Source: Candidatus Endonucleibacter bathymodioli
GTDB lineage: Bacteria > Pseudomonadota > Gammaproteobacteria > Pseudomonadales > Endozoicomonadaceae
Assembly: GCA_030674915.1 (NCBI GenBank)
Contig: JASXSV010000002.1
Span: 199,545-263,544 of the forward strand
Direction of reading: 5' to 3'
DNA length: 64,000 nucleotides
How positions within the stretch are numbered: the first letter of the stretch is position 1; each line of letters begins with the position of its first letter. This document shows, piece after piece, positions 19,870 through 30,841 of this stretch. The translations under genes and the position numbers were made by a program. Under the pieces are notes generated by a model. It made no database searches. It was not told where the DNA came from and worked only from the letters and a program-made list of their open reading frames with translations.

Positions 19870-22800
19870 CTACGTTGGTAATGGGCGAATCAGGTACTTA
19901 CTTTGGGAATTTATTTTTTGGTCTATTTTCCGTGCGTTCTCGGCCATGGTAGTTTGTATTTTTGTGTGTTTCTCAATCATACTTGGAACTAATGTTTCCG
20001 ATATATGCGTGATAATTTGTTTTTTTATTTTTTTATCTTTTTCGACCGTGGCGTTATATCTAGCACCAACGGCCTTGTGATCATTTATTTTTTCTTGAAC
20101 AGACTTGCTAGTATTATCGGAGAGTGCTTTGTTAACAATGGAATCCAGAGCAGACGTCCCGTCCTTCTTCACGAATTTTAATCTCTGATAGTTCGTACCC
20201 GTGAGGTTTTTCTCTTTCTCTCCAAGCTGAGTATTTACTTTAATCAGGTCCCCTGTAGGAGTACCTGCTTGAGTTTTGATCACTATGTCTGAGGTGCCGT
20301 GATTAACGTGGGGCCTATAAGGATTATTCTCATCCGATGAGGCGGGAGTATCAGCAGATGCTTTTGTGCTAAGAAAGTGAAATATTTTATCCAGAAAATG
20401 GCATATATGACCAAAATTAACACAGTTTGATAGCGATGATACTGGTGTTAATTTCAACATTTCTAACGTTATTAATATACCTTGTAAGAAATGTTTCATG
20501 TTCATAGAAAATTTATCAAAATCACCTGTGTTTTTGTATGATATTATATTTTTGTGTATGCTCCTCATTTGGAAAAGTCCGCTATCATGGTCTGGGTCAG
20601 ATAATATGCGGCTTTTACTGCGTACTGATTGGTTATCTTTGGTAGCGTCATTGGCCAGAATATTTATTAGGCTACAAAGATTGGTTGATAATGTTTGTAA
20701 TTCACTACTAGCGGTGTCTGCAAAGCATGTAGCTTTTGCTTTGTGCGCTTCTAAGGCTTGCTGATCACAGCTTTCTAGCGCTATGTTCTCAGAATTGATA
20801 TCATCAGCTAGCTTCTGTAATTGAGTCTTTAACTGCTGTTGCATATTGCTTTTTGCATAAGTATCTGATACATTTTCTGTTATGTTTGATTGTATATCTT
20901 GATTGTTACAATCTCCTTGAGAAGTTTGACTTATACTCCTTTCGGTGAGGGTGTGTATTAACTTTTTCATCTTGTTAGCATAATGCGATTGATTGAGTGA
21001 CAATTCTTCTTTCGGATCTTTGGATAAGTTCGGAGTGCTATTCGACCGTTTCGACCCCATTGAGGTGGACGGTGCGGGAGATGGAGTAAGACTGCCGAGT
21101 ATCTTGTCAATCGCTGTATCGGTTTTTATTTTTAATTTTTTAGATTCCATGTCAATCAGTTGCTTTTCTTTCCGGAATAGGTTTTGGATCTCTGCTTTCT
21201 GTTTTGCTCGAAAGGCTGAGTGTTCAAATGAAATAGTTTGTTTGGAAAAATCATTATTAGCCCTGCTGTACATGAAAGCTTGTTTGCAGAGAATGATAGC
21301 TTCCCATTCAGCTATTTTATATTTTTTCAGTTCCTCTATATGAGGTTTTATCTGTGTATTCTTACGCCATAAAATTAATTGTGTTTCTAGTGCTGCGAGA
21401 AAAGATTCTTTCATGCTGGCTATAGGGGAGTCCTTCACTGCTTTTGATGTATTCAGTGATACTATTATTTTATGCTCACAGGCTTTGTTTAATTCGGTGT
21501 TTTCTAATTTTTTTATCGTGTTCTCGCAGCTTTCCATTTCATTCCATTGAGCTAAGGCTTTATCTCTTATGGTTTTCTGTGTACTAGAACTAGTATCATA
21601 TTTCCAGTTTTCAATATCATTTTTGGTTATTATAATAGATCCGTCATAATGTCTGAAGGGGTCGTTATTTCTATCACGACCAATAGTCTGTTGCACCGTA
21701 GCTGATGATTTGTCAAAAAGATTACAAAAAACAAAAGCAGTATCTTTATGTTGTGCTGCTGTATAACCCCGTGTTTCAGTCATCCACGTTATAAATCCTT
21801 TGCCTCCATTGCTATATATTTCGTCTTTATCAGCATTGGATAGTTTGCAGCCAGTATTCTCACCATAGATAGGGTGATCTTTAGTATATCGATAAAGATG
21901 ACCATCTTTAAAATACAAATGTCCAGTAATCTTTTTGCTATGGGAGACCTTGTCAAATGCTGCAATACCTTCTTTTGCAAGCGTTTCAGAATCTGCATTG
22001 CCTGAGTTATATTCTGGATAACAGAAGATCAAGTCTTTACTATTATTGTAAGTTGATATAGCTTTTTCTACTGCTGCATCCACACGAGTTTGGCCGGTCT
22101 TTGTATTTATAAGTTTCCAGTCTGAATCAAGAGTATAGCGCTCGGATCTTTGTTCGCAAGTATTAACATCTTTATTTACTATATCGCTACCATCCATAAT
22201 CTTATCTAAGTCGGTCCCATCAGTGAACTGCAATAGGCCAAAGTCAGTATTTGTTGAAGCGGACATAAATATTACGCGCTGTTGGGCTGCATTATACTTA
22301 AGCTGATTGTCTGTGACCGAGGCTGGGGTGATATCATTGATATCTAGTAGGTTACCAACATCATTGGCTATTGCCTCTAAGTTATTGGTGCTGTCACACT
22401 CATCTATTATTATTAGAGGATTACTCGTATTACTTGCGCTCGTTCCTGTTAGAAGAGCAATTATTTCGTTCAGTAGTTGAAAATTCTCATCTTTCTGGTT
22501 TGCGGAAAGAGATGTATGCAGTGCTATTAGAGCTGCTAAGTCGGTGGTAGACATGGAAGCTGGTGTCTTTTTTGTGTGATCATGAGAAGGATGTTTTCCG
22601 CGGACCATGCGAAGTATGCTTTTTAGTGTATTGGTGTCTTCATACCACTTATCGTTATGTTCACTAATTTTTTTAATATCTATTCTATTGTAGGAGAAGT
22701 TCTGACGTCTAGCATACAGTGACATCTCAATATCAAAATTAGCTACATTCTCTTCTGGAGCAATATAAATACCTCCAATATTACTTTGGGATGCTTGTCT

Positions 22801-25800
22801 TAATAAAAACATACAGCTCGTTGTTTTACCATAACCAGTTCCAAACTGACAATATGTTCTTGATGGCTCTTGGGTCTTTTGTTGTGATATGTTTTGAATC
22901 TTCTTAGCAAGTTTTTTTGTCGTCTCTATTTGATAATCTCGGAGTGTGCTTTTTTGTGTGGATTCAAACATTCTGATGTAGATGTCTTGTGCTGTTAGTT
23001 GTTCTGTACTTATATCTGTAAGTCGCTTATGTAGCGTATGATGTGCACAGGATATTCTGCAATTCTCTGCATTAATAATATTAGCCGTAAGTTTTACTTC
23101 AGGAATGGTTGCATACGTGCTGTTCACACTATATTGTTTCATGTCAGCTAGAAGTTTTTCCATATCATTAATAAGTACTTGAGACCCATGTGCCCCAGTT
23201 TCGGCTACCATAAAGGCAAGTATTGTACGAGTGCATATTTCTGAAATACAATTAGAGCCTAGCAAATTTTTTGCATCTTCAGTATTACAAGGTTTCAGGT
23301 GATCTGGTAATTTTTCGAACAATGAAATCTCAAGTCTCGAGCAGTCTTCTAGATAACCAATATATTCTTCTTTTTGGAACTGAATGTGCTGTTCCATTTT
23401 TGTTATTTGTGAATCAATACTTCTACTTACCTCTGCGTTCTTTGTTACTGGTATGATGGTGCCAGTAAAGGCTCTTCTTGATGGAAATACAGAGCTTTTA
23501 AATTTTATTATTTCATTCTTTCTTTTGTTAATCATAGAGGTGGTAGATGTCAGGTTGTGTGTCAATTTATCTGCCATGGCATCGAAATATGTCTGCTGTA
23601 GAGTTTCGAAGTCAACAGGCAGACGTTGAGTATCTAATGGAGTAGTTATAATATCTGTGCCTCTATACTGTTTGTTTGCTCTATGTTGAAGAATAAGCAC
23701 AGAGTCTGGAGTAATAGCGTAAGCGTTATGAGTTGCAAGATATGGTGTAGCTTTGGCAGTTGTGGTATTTTGCAATATACGCACGGCATTATCTATGTCT
23801 ATAGGTGCTAACCATGAGCAGTTATACTTGTCCAAATTTGCACTAGCAGTCGTCAAATATTTTTTAAAATCAGTAAGATTCTGTGTCTTATTCGTACTGG
23901 ATTCATGCCTAGTTTCGTAAGCGCTATATGCTTGTTTCATAAGATATTCTGCCTGTTTTATTTGTCTCTTTTTAATACAGGCGGCATAAGCAAAGATGCA
24001 CCCATCTAATATCTCTTGATCTGCATCCTTTTCTGGACCTATAGCTGTGCATTTCAATATATGGAAGTTACCATCATTATCAATGTTTTCAATTACTTTA
24101 AAATAAAAGTGTTGGTTATTAATCAGAACAAGTTCGCCTACTTCAGTGGACATTGTGTCAGAAACCGGCAGACTGTTGCGGTGTAGTGAGCCGTTTTTGG
24201 CGGTCTCTTTAAATGGACTTTCATAATTTGGAAAAGTTAGGTATAGTGTTTGATCACAGGTTTTATTACTACCAGATATTTCAACAGATAGTTTGCTTTC
24301 CTTAGTTTTTTGTTTGAATAGTAGCACAGGCTTTGATGATTCATCGGCAACCGTGATTTCACCTGTTGTTGTAATCTCTTTATATTTTACATTTCTTGAC
24401 TGGTGCAAATAGCTTCCTAGTAGCCCCTGACTCTTTATAGTACCATTAACAATGTTTTGAGTGCCATCGTTAGCCTCAATATTAGCCTCGAAATATGGGT
24501 TTTTGTTTTTAGCAAATAGTTCAAGCTCTTCGTTATGGGGAGATTTAACGGCGAGGCCTTGCTTATCTTGTGGTTGACCGCGATAAAATAGTTTGTCATT
24601 GGCGGAAATAGAGTGTTCTTTATCAATAAGACCCAGACATAGGTTCGAAAACTTAAGGGCTCTAGGTTTATCTTTTTTCTTGGTGAGTCCAGGTTGAGCA
24701 GTGTATCTTTTATCAAGAATGGAGAGAACAGGAGATTTAATGTCTAAAGTTAAATCTAATAGTGTGATGAGTATAGCTGACATTGATGGCTTATACGTTA
24801 GCCCATGGGACGAACAAATGCTAGTTATCATTTTTTCGGTAGATCGACAATATTGTGCATCTGCATCATTATTATCATTATTTGTCTTAGTGGCGCAGTA
24901 TATTTCTGATTTCCCTTTTTCGATACTAGAGACAGTATGCTTCTGCCGACTAACCATCCATATAATATCGGTTAATACGTCTTCGTTTTTCATGATATCT
25001 TTTGTTAGACGTAAATCATTATCACTTACTTTATTTAGAACTGTATTATACACATCTACTGGATGCTCTGTATCGTCAAATAATGAGAGTCGTATATCTT
25101 TTGGTGTGGATTTATTATTACTAATAGTTTTTGTTATAGTCTTGTCTATTGTGTTTAGTGTAAAATCAACATAATTATTCTGTTGTGTCTTAAATGCCTC
25201 TGGTAACTGTCTTCCCAGGGTGCCTAGATTTTTTATTCTTAATTTATGAGCGCACTTTTTAAGGTTTTCTGCGCGCACTTGGTATTCATGAAGGTTTTGA
25301 ATAGTGATTTTTTTGGAGACGATGCTCTTTGATTGTTCGGCTATTTCCAGCAATAGCTGTCTGGAAGTCTCGGTGAATTTAAACGAGGTAATTGATTTGT
25401 TGGGTGTTATTGATCCAGGTGATTTAGTGAGCTCTGAAAACATATGAGACAACTCCATACTTATAAACTCATCAGTGGACGTTATGTTAGATTTACTATG
25501 GTCTGAGAATTGTGTTTTGTAGGTGGCTGCTAGCGTGAGAGGTGTTACCGAGGCCTGCTCAAAGCCATCAAGTTTAGTTTTATAGTCATCAGCGTATTTT
25601 TGAATCTGGGATATAGCCTTATCTAAAGGTGGGATGACAGAGTCGGACAAATATGATGCTATATTGCTGATCTCTGTTTTTTCGCTGGGCATTTGGTCTT
25701 GACTAGCTGACGTTGCTTTATCTTTTATAGTTTGCTCTATAGTCTGTTTTAGATTGCTAGAATCAAGCAGATACTGGTGGCACAGCTTATGGTGCTCATG

Positions 25801-28800
25801 TAGATTTTCAGTATCAATTACTGTTTTTTCTGTTAGATCTTTTGGGAGAGTTGTGTGCTCTATCTTCTGTATCGCAACGACAAGCTCTCTATGTGTACGT
25901 GCTATTTTATTAAGAGCCTGGATAATGACTGGTGTAAGTTCACGTTTGAGAGTATCTATCGCCACGTTCCCTGTCATATTGTCATTTTGACTTTGGATAT
26001 TTTTTATTATCTGGTCAATATCGTCGATGTTGCCTGATTCATGTGGGGTTATAGGTGTTGTCAACGCTATCTGGCGTTTTATGGCTGCATTCTTATTTTG
26101 TTCTTCTTTGAGTTGCTTTTGTAGAGCTGATAGCTCCTTCATCTTCCCTTGTTGTTCCGTACTTAGATGCTCTATTAATGAGTTTATTTCTTTTAATTTC
26201 GTTATCAAATCTTTTTTCCCATGGAAATCAATTTGTTTTTGTATCACAGAGATGAGGTCTGAGCAACTATCGGCGTTTTTAAAGTCATAGCTGTTTATTT
26301 TATCTATAACTGACGTGTATGTTGCTATGTTCTTTTCTAGGGCACTTATTTTAGATGTTAGGTGCTGTATTTGTGAATCTAGCTTATTATTCTGCTCTGC
26401 TGTATTTTTGATTGTGGCATCCATTTCCTCTGATGATGTTTTTTTACTCTTTAGCAAATGGGCAATGGCTTTGGCACTATCCTTCAGTGCATTTAAATCT
26501 TCGGACATATTTGTATTTGTAGGTTTGGATATTTCCGAGGTGATTTTATCTATTGCCGTGTGTATATCATCCAGGGTGTCAGATTTTATGGCGATAATAA
26601 TTTGTGTTTTAATCTCATCTATTATTTTTGTTTCAGTGGCTGTTGTCTGTAATGTTTGCACCTGTGTACCAACGGTTGTTATCTGTTTAGTAAGTTCTTC
26701 GATATGGTTTTTGCAATGTTTTATTTCATTATCAAGGTCTGTCCTTGATTTTCCTCGATTGTCCAGTGTTTGTTGAAGTTCTAAGGTCTTCTGCTTTAAT
26801 TCGAGGTTAAGTTGTTCTGATATTTTATGTCCACTTGTGGACTCCTTGAGAGATGCTATGGCTGCATCTAAATCTTTTTGGATATTGATTGTCTTCTCAT
26901 TCAATTCATCTCTAACTTTGTCGGAGGCCTCTGATTCTTTATGTAGTTGTTTTATTATATCAATTAATTCTTTGTTTTTGTTTTCAATATTGGTCTTTTC
27001 TTGTTTTAACTCACTGTGCTCTTTTTTAAGCGTGGAAATATTTTCAGTTGTCTGTCCTACTAAGTTATCTAGCTGTTTTTTTTCATTATTCAATGTAGTA
27101 ATCTTTACTTGCAAAGATATTTCTTTTGTTTTCAATGATGTTATGTCTGCTTCTTTTTCATGTAACTGTTTTTCCTGCTCTTGTATTTTTTTGGTTAGTG
27201 CAGTGCAAGTTTCTTGTGATTTTAGTGAGGAATCTGCAAGTGAAGTGTTGGCCATGTCTAGATCTTTTTTGATTTTATCACATTCTGCTACATTATTTTG
27301 CAAGGAAATTTCTGTTTTTGTTATATCTTCTTTTGCATTTTCTATCTGGTTGTTAAGATCTAATTCTTGCATCTTTAATTCTTGTACTGTGTTCTTTTCG
27401 TTGTCTAAATTTGCAGTAGTAGTCTTGAGCTGAGACTCTAGTTTAGCATGGATTTCTATGTTTTTTGAGTTCTCTGTTTTATAATGACTAATCTCTTTTT
27501 CAAGATTATCTGCAGATTCTGTAATGTTGTCTAGATCATCTGAGGCTTTTTCCAATGATTCTATATACTGACTGTTTTGCATTTTAAGATTTTCTTGTTC
27601 TTCGTGTAATTCACTTAGTTCTTTAGAGAGTGAGTCAATCCTCGCCTGTTGATCGCTGATCTGTGCCGTTATCGCTATGTTGTTGTCAGAATAATTTTTT
27701 ATAATGTCTTCTTTGTCAGATAAGGTGCTTTGTAGCTGTTTTATAAGAGTCTCGGTTTGTTGTAACTTATCTAGGAGTTCTTTTGATTTTTCGCTGCTAG
27801 TTTTATAATCTTGGTTGGCAGTATCTAATGTACTTGTGACATCATCTAATTTTTTCTTGGCTTCGTCCAAATATGTTTTATTTTTTGTTACATCTAAGAT
27901 GGCTTCTTTTAACGAAGTGGCAGCATTATATTGATCAGATGTTAACTTGTCAATTATGTCTTTGCCTTTCTCTAATTCTGTTTCTTTGGATGTTATGGTT
28001 TGCTGCAGAGCATTTATAGTGTTATCCAGTGTGTTGTTATCTTCTTTCAGCTGCTCTATACTGCTTGACTGATCTGCAGTTTTTTCTTTCTGGTTCGTTA
28101 ATTCATCCTCTAGCTCTTTAATGTTGATCTTTAGGTTATCGTTGGCCTCTTTTAAACGAGTTTGGCTATCCTTATTATGATCCAGCATCTCTTCATGCTT
28201 CTTTAGAGATGATCTGTACTCATTTAGTTGATTCGTGTTCTGTTGTAATGCTATCGTCAAGCTTGTTTGTTGTGTTCTCAGCGTCTCTATTTCTTCTATT
28301 TGCGAATGATGTTCTTGCTTGCGATAATTTATCTCTTCCATAAAAGAGCTATTTTGTTGGGCTGTAATGTTGTTTTCTTCTGATGCTTTAGAGAGTGCGT
28401 TTTGAAGATTATTCAGTTCTGTTCTGAGCTTCTCTAATTGCTCTGTATCACTTTTGTCATCTATATTTTCTATAGAACGTTGTAATGATGTCATCTGTAT
28501 CTTCAGTTTTTGATTTTTCTGTGTCAGAGTCTCAAGCTGTCTTTTTGCGATGTTGAGTTTCTCTGTAAGTTCTGTAGATCTGGAGACGATTTGTATGTTT
28601 TCAGCTGTTACCTTTTTTAATGCTACTCTGGTCTCTTCTAAGTTACGTTTTAGTTTTCTTTGTAATGAGGTGGCCTGTGTGTTTGAAAATACTTGTATGC
28701 GTAACTTTTCGGTTAAGTCTGCGGTGTCTGTTGTGTGTTTAGAGTTGCTTTCATCAAGATGTTTTTTAATTGAGAATATTTCCATTTCTAAGTTTTTGTT

Positions 28801-30831
28801 TTTTGTTTCCAGTTTGTCTATTATTTCCAGTCTTTCTGTTAACTGTAATAGATTGTCATTCAGACGGTTTTTCGTGTCTTTTAAATCTGATATTTCGTTG
28901 TCGCTTTTTATCTGATCTTGAGTATGCAACTCTATTAAAGCGTTCAGTTCTTGTATCTTGGAGTCTTTTTCGGTTGTTGTGTGTTGTAGTTTTTTATGTT
29001 CTGTTTCGATGGCAGTTACCTGATCATTGATTATTTTGTTTTCTTCTTTGGCGCTGGCTAGAGTAGTATGCACCTCTTGTAGTTCGCTTTGAATGCATTG
29101 TATCTGTATGTCTAATGAATCTTTTTCGGTGGAGATCACATCTTTTTCAGCATTCAAGGTGGCGATACAAGCTTGCAAAGTTGAAGTCGTGCTCTTATTA
29201 TGTTCTTCAGTATTGGCTATAGTTTTCTTTAGGGATAGGTTGTTTTTCTGCAATTCTGTTATTTCAGCTGTTTGCTGCTCTTGACTGTTTTTAAAAGAGT
29301 CTAGTTTCTCTACCATCTGGTTCATCTGTGTTTCTAGGGTGAGTGATTGCGATGCTTTTTCTAGGTTTGTATTCTGTAGAAAGGTGTTTTCTTCTCTAAG
29401 ATTTGTTAAAAGATTCTGAAGGTTTGCTATCTGTTCTTGAAATTCTTCATTTTCATGCAAAATGGTGCTGTAATTATGACGAATGCTATGTAACGTACTT
29501 TCCAATTTAAATATTTTTGCTTTTGAAAGTGTATGCTCGTATAATCCCGTATGAAGTAATATTTTTATTTCTTTTATTTCTTTTTGTAGTTGCGCCTTTT
29601 TCAGATGAAGTTCTGTGTTTTCTTTGACGATGATGTCGTATTTTTTCTTTAAATTGTTCAGTTCTATTTCTATCGATGAGTTAGGTATTGTTCCACGAAG
29701 GTGTGTCCAAAGCTGACGAATTTCATCTTTAAGGTTTAGTATTTTTTCATTACAGCTATTATGGCTTTCTTTTAGCAAGATCGTTAGTTTCTGATCCATT
29801 TCCGAGAGCTGTTTCTGCAAAACATTTAATTGATTATCTGGTCTTTCTCCCTGGAGTAAGCCATGAGGCTGTGAGTACTGAGTTAGCGGCTGATGCGAGA
29901 TATTGACGAGCCCAGGATATATTATGGGATATTGGATGTTGCGGTAGAAATTATGTGCCTGCTGAGCTAACCCTCTATTTACATGATTAATCCACATTGC
30001 GTGAGGTAGCATAGGATTTTGAAATACCATGTGTGGCGCTGGTGGCTGAGGTTGAAAATAAAAACCTGTTTGATCTGGAGTAGGGGTAAGTAATGCATTA
30101 CCTGCTACCCAATGACTGTGTGGAGCAGGGAAGCCGGTTATGACCCTACTCTCTGGTTGTATTGCCCAAGGTTTAGGTAGCCATGGGTCTGGCAGAGACA
30201 GTTGTGGTTGATCAATACATCCTATCAAATACTCTAAGGCGATTGGTTGTGGTTGCATGGAAGGCTGTGGTAAAAGATAGCGAAATTGTGCAGGAGGAAG
30301 TTGAGCCTGCACAGCCATTGAGGCCAGATGCTGAATCCTGTTTTGTATTTGTAATTGCAACTGGGTCATTTGTTGGTATAGTGAGTTAATAACTCGGTGC
30401 TGGTTGTTAATTAAGTTATTTTGCAAAACGGCAAATGGTTGTATAAGGTGTGCAGGTAGGTTTCTGCCCATTGGTGCGATCATTATGGGAGAGCCATTAG
30501 GTTGTTGGAAAAAGAGACCGTTAACGTCAGTTAATCTATTGTGGCTTGTTAATAGTGGGTGCAACAAATGCATGCCTGAGTAAATTTGACTTTGTTGCAA
30601 GGTCAGGGTATGAATTTGTTGCTGAGCATCGGTTATTGATGGATGCGATATGTTGTGGTTAGTAGTGTCCCTGGTTAGTATGGGTTTTTGGTGGACGGTA
30701 TTTGAATTGGTGTCTATTGGTATCTCTTTTTCAGACAGAATAGTTTTGATAGGAGTATCATTACCTTGATTGTCTCCTAGGGATTGACTATTAGGTATGT
30801 TATTCCTGTTATTTTTTTCGTTGATATTCAT
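19870..30831 (-). CDS. Giant coiled-coil protein with SF2 helicase-like ATPase, 3653 residues (giant A)
   Basis: Undescribed as far as I can recognise. Domains in order: polar N-terminus (1-80); Gln/Pro-rich domain (about 80-330); a very long, highly charged heptad-rich coiled coil (about 335-1700); helical region (to about 2050); beta-rich region with SVLILQHRANK (about 2080-2380); then an SF2 ATPase with a Q-motif-like STLRDYQIETTKK, Walker A FGTGYGKTT (about 2664), IYIAPEE (motif Ia), DECDS (about 2810), MSAST (motif III, about 2856) and QTIGRDRNN (motif VI, about 3050). The last 500 residues are again helical. No signal peptide or membrane segment. The ATG lies 10 bp after the stop of the paralogue giant B, so the two are co-transcribed and probably coupled. 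The open frame of almost 11 kb shows it is maintained. It could be an ATP-driven nucleic-acid motor, a cytoskeleton-like scaffold or a secreted effector. Confidence 0.88.
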   Translation of the reverse strand: MNINEKNNRNNIPNSQSLGDNQGNDTPIKTILSEKEIPIDTNSNTVHQKPILTRDTTNHNISHPSITDAQQQIHTLTLQQSQIYSGMHLLHPLLTSHNRLTDVNGLFFQQPNGSPIMIAPMGRNLPAHLIQPFAVLQNNLINNQHRVINSLYQQMTQLQLQIQNRIQHLASMAVQAQLPPAQFRYLLPQPSMQPQPIALEYLIGCIDQPQLSLPDPWLPKPWAIQPESRVITGFPAPHSHWVAGNALLTPTPDQTGFYFQPQPPAPHMVFQNPMLPHAMWINHVNRGLAQQAHNFYRNIQYPIIYPGLVNISHQPLTQYSQPHGLLQGERPDNQLNVLQKQLSEMDQKLTILLKESHNSCNEKILNLKDEIRQLWTHLRGTIPNSSIEIELNNLKKKYDIIVKENTELHLKKAQLQKEIKEIKILLHTGLYEHTLSKAKIFKLESTLHSIRHNYSTILHENEEFQEQIANLQNLLTNLREENTFLQNTNLEKASQSLTLETQMNQMVEKLDSFKNSQEQQTAEITELQKNNLSLKKTIANTEEHNKSTTSTLQACIATLNAEKDVISTEKDSLDIQIQCIQSELQEVHTTLASAKEENKIINDQVTAIETEHKKLQHTTTEKDSKIQELNALIELHTQDQIKSDNEISDLKDTKNRLNDNLLQLTERLEIIDKLETKNKNLEMEIFSIKKHLDESNSKHTTDTADLTEKLRIQVFSNTQATSLQRKLKRNLEETRVALKKVTAENIQIVSRSTELTEKLNIAKRQLETLTQKNQKLKIQMTSLQRSIENIDDKSDTEQLEKLRTELNNLQNALSKASEENNITAQQNSSFMEEINYRKQEHHSQIEEIETLRTQQTSLTIALQQNTNQLNEYRSSLKKHEEMLDHNKDSQTRLKEANDNLKINIKELEDELTNQKEKTADQSSSIEQLKEDNNTLDNTINALQQTITSKETELEKGKDIIDKLTSDQYNAATSLKEAILDVTKNKTYLDEAKKKLDDVTSTLDTANQDYKTSSEKSKELLDKLQQTETLIKQLQSTLSDKEDIIKNYSDNNIAITAQISDQQARIDSLSKELSELHEEQENLKMQNSQYIESLEKASDDLDNITESADNLEKEISHYKTENSKNIEIHAKLESQLKTTTANLDNEKNTVQELKMQELDLNNQIENAKEDITKTEISLQNNVAECDKIKKDLDMANTSLADSSLKSQETCTALTKKIQEQEKQLHEKEADITSLKTKEISLQVKITTLNNEKKQLDNLVGQTTENISTLKKEHSELKQEKTNIENKNKELIDIIKQLHKESEASDKVRDELNEKTINIQKDLDAAIASLKESTSGHKISEQLNLELKQKTLELQQTLDNRGKSRTDLDNEIKHCKNHIEELTKQITTVGTQVQTLQTTATETKIIDEIKTQIIIAIKSDTLDDIHTAIDKITSEISKPTNTNMSEDLNALKDSAKAIAHLLKSKKTSSEEMDATIKNTAEQNNKLDSQIQHLTSKISALEKNIATYTSVIDKINSYDFKNADSCSDLISVIQKQIDFHGKKDLITKLKEINSLIEHLSTEQQGKMKELSALQKQLKEEQNKNAAIKRQIALTTPITPHESGNIDDIDQIIKNIQSQNDNMTGNVAIDTLKRELTPVIIQALNKIARTHRELVVAIQKIEHTTLPKDLTEKTVIDTENLHEHHKLCHQYLLDSSNLKQTIEQTIKDKATSASQDQMPSEKTEISNIASYLSDSVIPPLDKAISQIQKYADDYKTKLDGFEQASVTPLTLAATYKTQFSDHSKSNITSTDEFISMELSHMFSELTKSPGSITPNKSITSFKFTETSRQLLLEIAEQSKSIVSKKITIQNLHEYQVRAENLKKCAHKLRIKNLGTLGRQLPEAFKTQQNNYVDFTLNTIDKTITKTISNNKSTPKDIRLSLFDDTEHPVDVYNTVLNKVSDNDLRLTKDIMKNEDVLTDIIWMVSRQKHTVSSIEKGKSEIYCATKTNNDNNDADAQYCRSTEKMITSICSSHGLTYKPSMSAILITLLDLTLDIKSPVLSILDKRYTAQPGLTKKKDKPRALKFSNLCLGLIDKEHSISANDKLFYRGQPQDKQGLAVKSPHNEELELFAKNKNPYFEANIEANDGTQNIVNGTIKSQGLLGSYLHQSRNVKYKEITTTGEITVADESSKPVLLFKQKTKESKLSVEISGSNKTCDQTLYLTFPNYESPFKETAKNGSLHRNSLPVSDTMSTEVGELVLINNQHFYFKVIENIDNDGNFHILKCTAIGPEKDADQEILDGCIFAYAACIKKRQIKQAEYLMKQAYSAYETRHESSTNKTQNLTDFKKYLTTASANLDKYNCSWLAPIDIDNAVRILQNTTTAKATPYLATHNAYAITPDSVLILQHRANKQYRGTDIITTPLDTQRLPVDFETLQQTYFDAMADKLTHNLTSTTSMINKRKNEIIKFKSSVFPSRRAFTGTIIPVTKNAEVSRSIDSQITKMEQHIQFQKEEYIGYLEDCSRLEISLFEKLPDHLKPCNTEDAKNLLGSNCISEICTRTILAFMVAETGAHGSQVLINDMEKLLADMKQYSVNSTYATIPEVKLTANIINAENCRISCAHHTLHKRLTDISTEQLTAQDIYIRMFESTQKSTLRDYQIETTKKLAKKIQNISQQKTQEPSRTYCQFGTGYGKTTSCMFLLRQASQSNIGGIYIAPEENVANFDIEMSLYARRQNFSYNRIDIKKISEHNDKWYEDTNTLKSILRMVRGKHPSHDHTKKTPASMSTTDLAALIALHTSLSANQKDENFQLLNEIIALLTGTSASNTSNPLIIIDECDSTNNLEAIANDVGNLLDINDITPASVTDNQLKYNAAQQRVIFMSASTNTDFGLLQFTDGTDLDKIMDGSDIVNKDVNTCEQRSERYTLDSDWKLINTKTGQTRVDAAVEKAISTYNNSKDLIFCYPEYNSGNADSETLAKEGIAAFDKVSHSKKITGHLYFKDGHLYRYTKDHPIYGENTGCKLSNADKDEIYSNGGKGFITWMTETRGYTAAQHKDTAFVFCNLFDKSSATVQQTIGRDRNNDPFRHYDGSIIITKNDIENWKYDTSSSTQKTIRDKALAQWNEMESCENTIKKLENTELNKACEHKIIVSLNTSKAVKDSPIASMKESFLAALETQLILWRKNTQIKPHIEELKKYKIAEWEAIILCKQAFMYSRANNDFSKQTISFEHSAFRAKQKAEIQNLFRKEKQLIDMESKKLKIKTDTAIDKILGSLTPSPAPSTSMGSKRSNSTPNLSKDPKEELSLNQSHYANKMKKLIHTLTERSISQTSQGDCNNQDIQSNITENVSDTYAKSNMQQQLKTQLQKLADDINSENIALESCDQQALEAHKAKATCFADTASSELQTLSTNLCSLINILANDATKDNQSVRSKSRILSDPDHDSGLFQMRSIHKNIISYKNTGDFDKFSMNMKHFLQGILITLEMLKLTPVSSLSNCVNFGHICHFLDKIFHFLSTKASADTPASSDENNPYRPHVNHGTSDIVIKTQAGTPTGDLIKVNTQLGEKEKNLTGTNYQRLKFVKKDGTSALDSIVNKALSDNTSKSVQEKINDHKAVGARYNATVEKDKKIKKQIITHISETLVPSMIEKHTKIQTTMAENARKIDQKINSQSKYLIRPLPT

Positions 30832-30841
30832 TTATGTATAC

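Noticed and set aside
23384..29284. Several plus-strand frames of 60-200 codons within giant A
   Set aside because: Antisense shadows of the coiled-coil region, with no starts or composition suggesting real genes.
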